From Burkholderiales bacterium (GTDB lineage: Bacteria > Pseudomonadota > Gammaproteobacteria > Burkholderiales > JAHFRG01), in the NCBI GenBank assembly GCA_035543335.1, contig DASZZH010000008.1, positions 1 to 63,107 of the forward strand: a DNA stretch of 63,107 nucleotides, in the 5' to 3' direction. Both the position numbers and the translations under genes were made by a program. Positions 46,918-55,600 of this stretch are shown piece after piece (position 1 is the first letter of the stretch; each line of letters starts with the position of its first letter). Under the pieces are notes generated by a model. It ran no database searches. It had not been told where the DNA came from and worked only from the letters and a program-made list of their open reading frames with translations.

Positions 46918-46972
46918 GCATGCTTTATATAAATAATATAATTATAAAACAATATATTATATAACTTACCTC
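46918..46972. promoter_or_regulatory. Very AT-rich block upstream of dnaB
   Basis: About 55 bp almost without G or C (for example ATATAATTATAAAACAATAT), unlike the GC-rich surroundings, ending 17 bp before the dnaB start. It offers several possible -10 boxes. No other function can be shown. Confidence 0.45.
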
Positions 46973-46989
46973 AACATAAACATTAAGTC

Positions 46990-48384
46990 ATGATCCAGGT
47001 CGTTTCCCAGGCAGTGCACGATGAGCAAGTGGATGTCATCAAGCTGCCGCCGCATTCGATTGATGCGGAACAATCGGTGCTGGGCGGACTACTCCTGGAT
47101 AACGAGGCGCTGGACAAGGTGGCGGATCTCATCGTCGAGGCCGATTTTTACCGCCATGACCACCGGCTGATTTACCGGCACATTTCCAAACTGATTCAGA
47201 ACAACAAACCGGCCGACGCGCTGACCGTTGCCGATTCGCTGGAAAACAGCGCGGAGCTTGCCGACGCCGGCGGGCACGAGTACGTCGAAGCGCTGGCGCA
47301 GAATACGCCCTCCGCCGCCAACATCCGCCGCTACGCCGAAATCGTGCGCGACCGGGCTATCTTGCGTAAGCTCGCTGCCGTAGGCACCGAGATTACTGAG
47401 AGCGCCTACAATCCTTTAGGGCGCGAAGCCACCGATTTGCTCAACGAATCGGAAGCGAAAGTGTTCCAGATTGCGGAAGCGGGCGCGCGCGGGCAGATTG
47501 GTTTTGCCGAAATCCAGCCGCTCCTCACCCAAGTGGTGGAACGGATTGACACGCTCTACAACCGTAACGATCCCAGCGGTATCACCGGCATTCCGACCGG
47601 CTTTGCCGACCTCGACGAGAAGACTTCCGGCTTGCAGCCGGGTGATCTCATCGTCATTGCCGGGCGCCCAAGCATGGGCAAGACCTCACTCGCGCTTAAC
47701 ATCACCGAGCATGTCGGAGTTGATCTGCGCCTGCCGGTCGCGGTGTTCAGCATGGAAATGTCGGGCGCGCAAGTGGTGATGCGCATGATGGGTTCAGTCG
47801 GTCGTCTCGACCAGCACAAGGTACGCACCGGAAAACTGCAGGACGAGGACTGGCAGAAGCTCACCCACGCCGTGGGCAAGCTCAATGAAGCTGCGATATT
47901 TATAGACGAGAGCGGTGCGCTTACCGCCCCGCAGGTGCAGGCGCGGGCGCGCCGGCTGCGCCGCCAGTGCGGCGGACTTGGACTCATCGTGGTTGATTAC
48001 CTGCAGCTCATGTCGGCGAGCGGCGAAGGGGAAAACCGCGCCACTGAAATTTCGCAGATTTCACGTTCACTGAAAGCACTGGCGAAAGAATTGAACGTGC
48101 CAGTGGTCGCGCTTTCGCAGCTTAACCGTGGGCTGGAGCTGCGGCCGAACAAGCGCCCCATCATGTCGGACCTGCGCGAATCCGGCGCGATTGAGCAGGA
48201 TGCCGACCTGATACTCTTTATTTACCGCGATGAAGTCTACAATCCGGAAACAACCAAAGAGAAAGGGATGGCGGAAATTATCATCGGCAAGCAACGCAAT
48301 GGTCCAATTGGCACCGTGCCGTTGACTTTCCTGCCCGAATACACGCGCTTCGAGAATTACGCGTCCACCGGTTCCAGTTACTAG
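46990..48384 (+). CDS. dnaB: Replicative DNA helicase DnaB
   Basis: A 464-residue hexameric helicase. N-terminal domain (PPHSIDAEQSVLGGLLLDNE), RecA-like domain with Walker A GRPSMGKTS, Walker B IVVDYLQLM and LSQLNRGLELRPNKRP. No intein. It follows rplI as in many proteobacteria but has its own AT-rich upstream region. No clear ribosome site precedes the ATG. Confidence 0.97.
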   Translation: MIQVVSQAVHDEQVDVIKLPPHSIDAEQSVLGGLLLDNEALDKVADLIVEADFYRHDHRLIYRHISKLIQNNKPADALTVADSLENSAELADAGGHEYVEALAQNTPSAANIRRYAEIVRDRAILRKLAAVGTEITESAYNPLGREATDLLNESEAKVFQIAEAGARGQIGFAEIQPLLTQVVERIDTLYNRNDPSGITGIPTGFADLDEKTSGLQPGDLIVIAGRPSMGKTSLALNITEHVGVDLRLPVAVFSMEMSGAQVVMRMMGSVGRLDQHKVRTGKLQDEDWQKLTHAVGKLNEAAIFIDESGALTAPQVQARARRLRRQCGGLGLIVVDYLQLMSASGEGENRATEISQISRSLKALAKELNVPVVALSQLNRGLELRPNKRPIMSDLRESGAIEQDADLILFIYRDEVYNPETTKEKGMAEIIIGKQRNGPIGTVPLTFLPEYTRFENYASTGSSY

Positions 48385-50078
48385 GACGCAGATTCATTCT
48401 TGCGCGTGATGGCGGTGACGGCCTGCGCTGACACCTCATCGCGAAAAATCGACTTGAACTCCCTTTCGGCCTTGTCGAATTCGCTGCTCATTCCCTCGAC
48501 GTGCAAAAGCATGAGCAGCCTGAGCCACGAATGCCGGTCGTTCTTGTACTTGTTGATCTGATCGAGCAGCAGGCTGATAGCGCTTTTAGGCCGGCCCAGC
48601 GCGACCAGGCGGTCCACATCGTCCACCAGCGACTTGGTCGGGTCAAACAGTAATTCCACGTCCACCTGCTCGTCGGCCACGCCGGCTTGTCCACCCGCAC
48701 TTTCCAGCAGCAAGTCCATATTCGGCCGGTGCTGAGAGGACTCTTCCAACACGTAATGATCGGCGGAAGGAGGCGCGGAGTGGGGCATGTCTTCCTCGAT
48801 TCCTGCATCCAATTTCTCGGTGGAGGCGGACGTGATGGACCTGGATTTTTTGCGGTAATAATGCACTGCACCCAGGCCCATCAGCAGCGCGCCGAACCCC
48901 ACCGCTCCAGCAGCAAGCCAGGGCATTATGTCGTATGCATTATTGCTACGCGCTTCAGCTTTCTGAGCCGGCGCCGGCGTGGTATTGACTGCGACGGTAG
49001 TTTTCTCCATCTGCGCAAGCGCCTGCTTCACTTGGCCGGCTTGCGAGGACGCCGTCGCCAGTCTTAATCGCATTTCTTCCAGCCCTGAGTCGAGGCGTGC
49101 GAGCCTTTGTCCCAGCTCGGTTACTTTGGCGATGTAAGAATTTTGTATTTCGGGAGCGGAACGAGTGAGCGGGTGGGGTTTTTCAGAAAAGCCGGAGAAG
49201 GGAAACGAAGCGAGCTGCCAGGAGATTTTGAGGAAGTATTGCGAGCCGCAAGCCAACGGTGGGGGTTTGCCTGCTGCATTTTTACCGGGACCGGGCGGCT
49301 CGTTTTGGGAAGCCGGAGGCGGCTTGGACTTGCGCAGTGATTTGCTTTTCTCGGCGCCACCCCCCTCCCCCGGGACTTTCACCGCGGGCACGCTGCGCAA
49401 ATCGGGAATAATGATAACGGTGCCGATGGAGAGCTCCTGCAATTGGCCGTCGGGAAACGCCTGGGGGTTGGCGAGTATGATCGCGCGCACCATTTTTTTC
49501 TGGTAAAGCGGTTCCTTGGGGTAAATCTTTTGCGCAATGGATGCCGGCGTCTCGCCGGACCGGATGTCCCAGTAAAATCCGCCGCTTTCAGGCAGCGGGC
49601 CGGGCAGGCGAGCTTCCCCGAGTGCGGTTGGCGGGGGCGCAGGCTGCGGTTGCTCGGGGAGGGCCAGAACGTTGCCGATGCGCGTGCCGAGCAGCACGGA
49701 GAAGTCGCGCGAAATTTGCAGTTGACCCGGGCATTGGATTTTCAAGAGCAGGTTAAAACCGTCGCCGCCGATGGGCTGGGTGGTGGTGATGCCGACGGTC
49801 TGCCTGCCGTCGCGCGCGTTGAGCGAGACGCTGGCGTCGATCAAATAGGAAAGGTTGTTGCCGGCCTCGGTGTCGGGTTTACCGAGCGACAGGCATTGCA
49901 GGGTAATGGTTTCGCCAGCGTCGGTCTGCAGTTCGATATAGGCTTCAAGGGTTTCGTCGCGGAAAGACTGCACCGAGATATTGCCGATGGTGACGACTGC
50001 ATAGGCACTCGCCGCCGCGAGCAACAAAACCGCGCCGCAGAGTGCAAGGTGCAACTTCATGGCAAAATTTTTCATCAT
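48381..50078 (-). CDS. FimV-like LysM/TPR membrane protein
   Basis: A 565-residue protein: signal peptide (LALCGAVLLLAAASAYA), an N-terminal beta domain with IGNISVQSFRDETLEAYIEL, a LysM-like segment (YWDIRSGETPASIAQKIYPK, VIIIPDL), a Pro-rich region, coiled coil (LGQRLARLDSGLEEMRLRLA), one membrane helix (WLAAGAVGFGALLMGLGAV) and a C-terminal FimV-type domain. FimV-like proteins organise polar type IV pilus systems. Residues ~255-310 are odd for the family, with Cys, Phe and Trp among prolines, possibly from compensated frameshifts. It converges with dnaB, overlapping by 4 bp. Confidence 0.7.
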   Translation of the reverse strand: MMKNFAMKLHLALCGAVLLLAAASAYAVVTIGNISVQSFRDETLEAYIELQTDAGETITLQCLSLGKPDTEAGNNLSYLIDASVSLNARDGRQTVGITTTQPIGGDGFNLLLKIQCPGQLQISRDFSVLLGTRIGNVLALPEQPQPAPPPTALGEARLPGPLPESGGFYWDIRSGETPASIAQKIYPKEPLYQKKMVRAIILANPQAFPDGQLQELSIGTVIIIPDLRSVPAVKVPGEGGGAEKSKSLRKSKPPPASQNEPPGPGKNAAGKPPPLACGSQYFLKISWQLASFPFSGFSEKPHPLTRSAPEIQNSYIAKVTELGQRLARLDSGLEEMRLRLATASSQAGQVKQALAQMEKTTVAVNTTPAPAQKAEARSNNAYDIMPWLAAGAVGFGALLMGLGAVHYYRKKSRSITSASTEKLDAGIEEDMPHSAPPSADHYVLEESSQHRPNMDLLLESAGGQAGVADEQVDVELLFDPTKSLVDDVDRLVALGRPKSAISLLLDQINKYKNDRHSWLRLLMLLHVEGMSSEFDKAEREFKSIFRDEVSAQAVTAITRKNESAS

Positions 50079-51499
50079 AATATCCCCGCTGCGTAATCGG
50101 CCAATCGCGAGCGCTCTCCGCGCTGCAGCGTGACGTGCCCGCTGTGCGACCAGCCCTTGAAACGGTCAACTACATAAGTCAAACCCGAGCTGCCTTCGGT
50201 CAGGTAGGGCGTGTCGATTTGCGCGATGTTGCCGAGGCACACCACCTTGGTTCCGGGTCCGGCGCGGGTAATCAGCGTTTTCATCTGTTTCGGTGTCAGG
50301 TTCTGCGCTTCGTCGATAATCAAAAATTTGTTGATGAAGGTGCGGCCGCGCATGAAATTAAGTGATTTTACCTTGATGCGCGAGCGAATCAAGTCCCGCG
50401 TGGCCGCCCGTCCCCATTCCCCCGCCTCGTCGTCGGTCTTGTTGAGCACGTCCAGATTGTCCTCCAGTGCTCCCATCCACGGCGTCATTTTCTCCTCTTC
50501 GGTGCCGGGGAGAAAGCCAATATCCTCGCCCACCGGCACGGTGACCCGGGTCATGATGATCTCAGTATAAACCTTATGCTCCAGGGCTTGCATCAAGCCG
50601 GCGGCCAAAGTGAGCAGCGTTTTACCGGTGCCGGCCTGGCCCAGCAGGGTGATAAAATCGATGTCGGGGTTCATTAACAGGTTCAGCGCGAAGTTCTGCT
50701 CGCGGTTGCGCGCGGTGATGCCCCAGACATTGTTTTTCTGGTGCGCATAGTCTTTCAGCGTTTCCAGAGTCGCAGTCTTTCCGCTTTGCTCCTTGACCCG
50801 CGCATAAAGCGGCTTGTCGATTTCACGGTATACAAATTCATTGACCAGAAGGTCCGGGCACAGCGGCCCGCGCACGCGGTAGAAGGTGTGGCCGGCCTGC
50901 TGCCAGGATTCCATTTCGCGTCCGTGCTTGTCCCAGAAATCCTCCGGCAATTCCTGGAAGCCGGTGTAAAGGAGGTCGGTGTCTTCGAGAACCTTGTCGT
51001 TGAAATAATCCTCGGCGGCAAAACCCAGCGCCCGCGCCTTGATCCGCATGTTGATGTCTTTGCTGACCAGAATCACCTGGCGGCCGGAATGGGTTTCATG
51101 CAGATGCTTCACTACGCCGATGACCTGGTTGTCGCTGTTGCCGCGGGGCAGATGCGCAGGCAAGTCACCGTTGATGGCCTTGGTTTGCAGGAACAGGCGG
51201 CCCGTCGCGTCCTTGCCGCCGTGCGTTTCGAGTGAAATGCCCTCGTCCATGTTGATGGAGGCGTCGCTCACGATTTCATCGAGGAAGCGGCTCGCCTGGC
51301 GTGCGTTGCGCGAAACCTCGGACATGCCCTTCTTGTTATTGTCGAGCTCCTCGAGGGTAGCCATGGGGAGGTAAATATCGTGTTCCTGGAAGCGGAACAG
51401 ACTGGTCGGATCGTGCATCAGGACGTTGGTATCGAGCACGAACAGCTTGGTTTTGGCGTGCAGGCGGGTGACAACAGAAGCGGCTTTTCTCTGGATCAT
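50075..51499 (-). CDS. PIN-PhoH family ATPase (YlaK/PhoH2 type)
   Basis: A 474-residue protein: N-terminal PIN nuclease-like domain (KLFVLDTNVLMHDPTSLFRF, LEELDNNKKG) and C-terminal PhoH ATPase with Walker A GQAGTGKTLLTLA and Walker B FLIIDEAQNLTPKQ. PhoH2-type proteins have RNA helicase and RNase activity. It precedes the FimV-like gene and overlaps it by 4 bp. Confidence 0.92.
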   Translation of the reverse strand: MIQRKAASVVTRLHAKTKLFVLDTNVLMHDPTSLFRFQEHDIYLPMATLEELDNNKKGMSEVSRNARQASRFLDEIVSDASINMDEGISLETHGGKDATGRLFLQTKAINGDLPAHLPRGNSDNQVIGVVKHLHETHSGRQVILVSKDINMRIKARALGFAAEDYFNDKVLEDTDLLYTGFQELPEDFWDKHGREMESWQQAGHTFYRVRGPLCPDLLVNEFVYREIDKPLYARVKEQSGKTATLETLKDYAHQKNNVWGITARNREQNFALNLLMNPDIDFITLLGQAGTGKTLLTLAAGLMQALEHKVYTEIIMTRVTVPVGEDIGFLPGTEEEKMTPWMGALEDNLDVLNKTDDEAGEWGRAATRDLIRSRIKVKSLNFMRGRTFINKFLIIDEAQNLTPKQMKTLITRAGPGTKVVCLGNIAQIDTPYLTEGSSGLTYVVDRFKGWSHSGHVTLQRGERSRLADYAAGIL

Positions 51500-51520
51500 G
51501 TAGTTTTTTCCGTTAGATGA

Positions 51521-51744
51521 TTATTTCAGGGTTTGCACATACTTCAAGACTTCCTGCGCATGGAACAGCTTGCAGGCTTTCCATGATAAAGATCGCGGAA
51601 CTGCGGGCTTTCGCTGGTGCAGCCTGGCGTATTGTCCTTGGGATCAAAATAGATGACGAGAAGCTTGCCCTTGAGAGCGGAGAGGCGAAAAAACTTATTC
51701 CCGGTTGCAGGGAGCTCAAAATCAGGGAAGGGTTGATTGAGCAT
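51521..51744 (-). pseudogene. bcp: Bcp/PrxQ peroxiredoxin gene with a large internal deletion
   Basis: The start is intact: MLNQPFPDFELPATGNKFFR and PKDNTPGCTSESPQFRDLY, including the peroxidatic Cys. After that the frame breaks. The family C-terminus (KLFHAQEVLKYVQTLK, TAA at 51521-51523) follows in another frame only a few codons later. About 90 codons of the usual ~155 are missing. The remnant lies between the PIN-PhoH and ArnD-like genes. Confidence 0.85.
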
Positions 51745-51781
51745 TAACGTTTTGCAGTTTATAACACGATTGCCGAAAAAC

Positions 51782-52585
51782 TCAAGCGGCAAGAAATTCC
51801 TTGGCTTGCAGCATGAGCGGTTCGCGCAAACCGTGCAAGGTGCCGAGGGCCACTTCGTGCCGCGGCAGGCTCTTGGTTTCCAGCGTTTCAAACAGCGTAC
51901 GCGTTGAGGTGAGCTCGTAGCCTTGAGCGCGCCAACTTTCGATGAGGCGCTCGAACAGCGGTGCGAGTTTTCTGCCTTCGCGTTCGGCGCGCAAGGTGTA
52001 AAGATGGCCGGTGGCAGGTGGATTCTCGCTGAGCTTCAGGAGATGTTCGGCCGCGCCTTCCATGCTTGCGCTGGCAATCGCTTCATCGAGTGTTGGCAGG
52101 GTGGTGGGAAGCTGCGGACAGGCGATGATTTCACCGCGGTAAATGGGGACGAAAGGGCAGGTGCCGCGGGTGTCGCTCCCGTAATCAAAGCCCAGGCGCT
52201 GGGTGAGCCGGAAAGCATACAGGCTCATCTGCCAGCCCGGTGCACCGTGGATGCGGGGGGCGTCCTTGAAAATCTCGTCGAAACGCTCGCAGGCAAGTTG
52301 CATTTGATTCAATGTCCATGCCGCATCGGCCCGGGCGGCTTTGCTTTTCCATAGCTTGCTGTTGTAGGCATGAATGCCTACTTCAAAGCCGGCGGCGCGC
52401 GTCCGGCGCAGCGTCTCGGCGTATCGCCTGCCGACTTCCGCGCCTGGAAAGAGGCTGCGGTCGGGGCCCAGGTTGAAGAAAAAGCTGGCCTGCGCGTTGT
52501 GCTTTTGCAGCAGCTCCATAAGGCGCGGCACGCCGGTGCGGGTGCCGCGCATGGTTCTCACGTCCACCTTGAGCGCGAGTTTCAT
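51782..52585 (-). CDS. ArnD-like polysaccharide deacetylase-family protein
   Basis: A 267-residue NodB-fold protein closest in sequence pattern to ArnD, the deformylase of lipid A aminoarabinose synthesis. Signs: LKVDVRTMRGTRTGVPRLME, ASFFFNLGPD, FEVGIHAYN, HGAPGWQMS, DYGSDTRGTCPFVP and PQLPTTLPTLDE. No other arn genes are present, so the actual substrate is uncertain. Overlaps selU by 4 bp and probably shares its transcript. Confidence 0.8.
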   Translation of the reverse strand: MKLALKVDVRTMRGTRTGVPRLMELLQKHNAQASFFFNLGPDRSLFPGAEVGRRYAETLRRTRAAGFEVGIHAYNSKLWKSKAARADAAWTLNQMQLACERFDEIFKDAPRIHGAPGWQMSLYAFRLTQRLGFDYGSDTRGTCPFVPIYRGEIIACPQLPTTLPTLDEAIASASMEGAAEHLLKLSENPPATGHLYTLRAEREGRKLAPLFERLIESWRAQGYELTSTRTLFETLETKSLPRHEVALGTLHGLREPLMLQAKEFLAA

Positions 52586-53655
52586 TTTGTTTTCGGATTT
52601 TCTCCGGACAGGAGGGTTTGTGCAAGCAGACGCATTTCCGCGTCATCCGGGCCATTCACGCGCACCGCCAACGCGTCCTGGTAAAGCGCGTAATGCTTGA
52701 CCGTGGATTTGCCATAAGCGGGGTCGTAGTGCTGCTCGAGCAATTCCAGCACCAGTTCGTCCCATTGGCGGTTGGCGGAGTATCCTTTCCAGCGCCGGAT
52801 CACTTCATGGCCATAGCGCGCGGTGAGGAATCCCAGCTTCTGGTGGAGCACGGCGGGGTCTTCCAGAAAGTGCTGATACTCTTTTTTCAATAAAGTTGCG
52901 CGCAACGCGGCATCGGCCTCGAGCCGGATGCAGGGGCTGTTCCACATGGCTTCAAGCAGCCGGTCCGGCACGCGCACGTTGCCGATTTTCTTGCTCTCCG
53001 CCTCGACGTACACCGGGCGTTTTGGGTCGAAGCGCTGCAGTTGCCGCCAGATCAGGCTTTCGAACATTTTTTGCGTGGGCTGCGGAGCATCGGGCAGTGC
53101 GCCCAGCACCGAGCCGCGATGCGCGGCGAGTTTTTCCAAATCCAGAACTGGTGCGCCGAGTTCCTCTAGCGCCTGTAACAAGCGGCTTTTGCCGGAGCCG
53201 GTCGGGCCGCAGATGACGCGAAAGCCGAAACGTTGGGGCAGTTCTTCCAGCCCGGCAATCACTGCTGTCCGATAGGATTTGTAGCCGCCTTCCAGCCGCG
53301 CGGCATTCCAGCCGATTTGCTTGAGCACATGCAGCATGGCTTCGCTGCGCTTGCCACCGCGCCAGCAGTAAACCAGCGGCCGCCAGCCTTGGTCCTTGCC
53401 GAGGAACAGCGTTTCAATATGGCGGGCGATGTTGCGTGCAATCAGCACGGCGCCGGTTTTTTTCGCTTGAAAGCTGGATACCTGCTTGTAAAGGGAGCCG
53501 ATGCGCGCTCTTTCCCCGTCGTCGAGCACCGGGCAATTGATGGCGCCAGGAATGTGGTCTTCGTTGAACTCTTGGGGCGAGCGCACGTCTATCAATTCGT
53601 CAAAGTCGCGCAACTGTGCTACGTTAACCACGTCACGAGGCGGGTAAGGATGCAT
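52582..53655 (-). CDS. selU: tRNA 2-selenouridine synthase
   Basis: A 357-residue two-domain enzyme (SelU/MnmH) that replaces sulfur by selenium at wobble uridine 34. Rhodanese domain with IDVRSPQEFNEDHIPGAINC and the catalytic CWRGGKRS; P-loop domain with ICGPTGSGKSRLLQALEE. The start is set at ATG 53655 (MHPYPPRDVVNVAQ), where homology begins; the frame is open upstream. Its start lies 5 bp from the divergent selD start. Confidence 0.93.
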   Translation of the reverse strand: MHPYPPRDVVNVAQLRDFDELIDVRSPQEFNEDHIPGAINCPVLDDGERARIGSLYKQVSSFQAKKTGAVLIARNIARHIETLFLGKDQGWRPLVYCWRGGKRSEAMLHVLKQIGWNAARLEGGYKSYRTAVIAGLEELPQRFGFRVICGPTGSGKSRLLQALEELGAPVLDLEKLAAHRGSVLGALPDAPQPTQKMFESLIWRQLQRFDPKRPVYVEAESKKIGNVRVPDRLLEAMWNSPCIRLEADAALRATLLKKEYQHFLEDPAVLHQKLGFLTARYGHEVIRRWKGYSANRQWDELVLELLEQHYDPAYGKSTVKHYALYQDALAVRVNGPDDAEMRLLAQTLLSGENPKTK

Positions 53656-53660
53656 TTTCA

Positions 53661-54719
53661 ATGAATCAGATAATTGACTTGGGTCGAATAAAATTGACTC
53701 AATTCTCTCACGGCGGCGGCTGTGGATGCAAAATCGCGCCGGCGGTGTTGAGCGAAATCCTGTCGCAGTCGGCAATCGGCAAGACCTGGCCGAATTTGCT
53801 GGTCGGCACCGAATCGAGCGACGACGCGGCCATTTATCGGCTGAATGAGAAGCAGGCGCTGATCGCCACCACCGATTTCTTCATGCCCATCGTCGATGAC
53901 CCCTACGACTTTGGCCGCATCGCCGCGGCCAATGCGCTGTCGGACATTTATGCGATGGGAGGCCGGCCGATCCTGGCGCTCGCCATCGTCGGCATGCCGA
54001 TAGACAAGCTCCCGGTGGCCGTCATTCAGCGCATTCTCGCCGGCGGCGAAGCGGTGTGCACCCAAGCCGGCATTCCCATCGCCGGAGGGCATTCGATCGA
54101 TTCGCCCGAACCGATTTACGGGCTGGTCGGTTTGGGTCTGGTGACTCCCGATAAACTGAAGCGCAACGACACTGCGCGGGCGGGCGGCGCCTTGATACTC
54201 GGCAAGGCGCTGGGCATCGGCATCCTCAGCGCCGCGCTGAAAAAAGGGAAACTTTCCGTGGAGGGTTACCGGCAAATGCTGGAGAGCACGATCCAGCTCA
54301 ATACCGCAGGTGCGGGGCTGGCGGAGATGCCGGGAGTACACGCGCTCACCGATGTCTCTGGTTTTGGTTTGCTCGGGCATTTGCTGGAAATGTGCCGCGG
54401 CGCCGGGCTTGGCGCCGAAATTGATTTTGCTCGGTTGCCGGTATTGCCGGAGGCATTGGAACTCGCCAAACAGGGTTTCGGTCCGGGCGCGATTGGCCGC
54501 AATTGGGCCGGGTATGGAAAAGAAGTGATTTTGCCTGAAGCGATGCCGAAATGGCAGAAGAACCTGCTATGCGATCCGCAAACCAGCGGCGGCCTGCTTG
54601 TCGCTTGCAGCGAGGAAGCTGTGGAGAAGGTGCTGGAGCTGTTCCACAAACAGGGGTTTCGGTATGCCGCCAAAATCGGCCGCATGACCCAGGGTGCGGC
54701 CAAAGTCACGGTGCGCTGA
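53661..54719 (+). CDS. selD: Selenide, water dikinase (selenophosphate synthetase)
   Basis: A 352-residue enzyme that makes selenophosphate from selenide and ATP. The active site is GGGCGCK with Cys21, so this is the cysteine form, not selenocysteine. Also present are the ATP-site regions TDFFMPIVDDPYDFGRIAAA and GGHSIDSPEPIYG. It supplies the selenium donor to SelU. AAGGA lies 10 bases before the ATG, inside the selU coding region. Confidence 0.96.
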   Translation: MNQIIDLGRIKLTQFSHGGGCGCKIAPAVLSEILSQSAIGKTWPNLLVGTESSDDAAIYRLNEKQALIATTDFFMPIVDDPYDFGRIAAANALSDIYAMGGRPILALAIVGMPIDKLPVAVIQRILAGGEAVCTQAGIPIAGGHSIDSPEPIYGLVGLGLVTPDKLKRNDTARAGGALILGKALGIGILSAALKKGKLSVEGYRQMLESTIQLNTAGAGLAEMPGVHALTDVSGFGLLGHLLEMCRGAGLGAEIDFARLPVLPEALELAKQGFGPGAIGRNWAGYGKEVILPEAMPKWQKNLLCDPQTSGGLLVACSEEAVEKVLELFHKQGFRYAAKIGRMTQGAAKVTVR

Positions 54720-54730
54720 GGCGCGCCGGC

Positions 54731-54910
54731 TTATTTCTCCTTGCTAGAAGGGCTTGCGCCTTCAGGCCCTCTGCGCGAAGACCCCTTGCGCTGCTCCACT
54801 GCCACGGGTTTATTCTGCTTGCGCCGGCTTGCCAGCCTTCTTTCCAGAGGAATAAACTCGACTTCGTAGATCGGCAGTTTGGATTTGTTCTCTCCCATGT
54901 GTTTTTTCAT
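54731..54910 (-). CDS. Small Lys/Arg-rich protein of unknown function
   Basis: A 59-codon frame starting MKKHMGENKSKLPIYEVEFI, or 55 from the second Met (54898). It continues PLERRLASRRKQNKPVAVEQ and ends in a Ser/Lys-rich tail. The composition and the ordered N-terminus look like a real protein rather than chance. No family recognised. It converges with selD, 11 bp apart. Confidence 0.5.
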   Translation of the reverse strand: MKKHMGENKSKLPIYEVEFIPLERRLASRRKQNKPVAVEQRKGSSRRGPEGASPSSKEK

Positions 54911-54982
54911 TCGCCGTGATTAAGCCTGCGATAGGGTTTGGGTTGTCTGCGGAGATAAATATAGCATATTTTGTCCGGTCTT

Positions 54983-55600
54983 TCAGTGCAGCAGCGGGCG
55001 CAGATGTTTCCACACCTTGTCGAGGATGAGCGGTTGCGCGGCGGCCGCCGGATGGATGCCGTCAGGCTGGAACAGGGCGGGATTATCGGAAAAACCTTCC
55101 AGCATGAACGGCATCAGCGCCACCCGCTGGTGTTTGGCGAGCTCGGGATAAATGCTCTGAAACTTTTGGGTGTAAGCGGGTCCGTAATTCGGCGGCAGGC
55201 GCATGCCGATGAGCAGCACCTCGGCGCGGCGCTGCTTGCAGGCTTTGATGATGGCTTCCAGATTATCGCGCGCGGTTTCGATGCGCTGTCCGCGCAATCC
55301 GTCGTTGCCGCCCAATTCAAGTATGACGATGGACGGCTGATGGGTTTTCAGGCTGTTCTCGATGCGGCTTAAACCGCCGCGCGTGGTTTCGCCGGTGATG
55401 CTGGCATTAATGACCTGGTATTCCGGATGCTCTTGTTGCAAGCGTTGTTTAAGCAGGCTCACCCAGCCGGCGTCTTGCGACAGGCCATAACCCGAAGACA
55501 GGCTGTCGCCAAATACCATGAGGGTTGCGCCAGCGGCGTGAAGCGGCAACCCTAGCCAGAAAACAGCAAAGACGCGGGTGACGATGACGGAAAAACGCAT
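54983..55600 (-). CDS. tesA: Periplasmic thioesterase/arylesterase TesA
   Basis: A 205-residue SGNH hydrolase: signal peptide (VTRVFAVFWLGLPLHAAGA), block I FGDSLSSGYGL with Ser33, block II TGETTRGG, block III LGGNDGLRG, and DGIHPAAAAQ with the Asp-His pair. The tesA/ybbA/ybbP arrangement matches E. coli. The start codon shares two bases with an ATG of the divergent ybbA. Confidence 0.94.
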   Translation of the reverse strand: MRFSVIVTRVFAVFWLGLPLHAAGATLMVFGDSLSSGYGLSQDAGWVSLLKQRLQQEHPEYQVINASITGETTRGGLSRIENSLKTHQPSIVILELGGNDGLRGQRIETARDNLEAIIKACKQRRAEVLLIGMRLPPNYGPAYTQKFQSIYPELAKHQRVALMPFMLEGFSDNPALFQPDGIHPAAAAQPLILDKVWKHLRPLLH

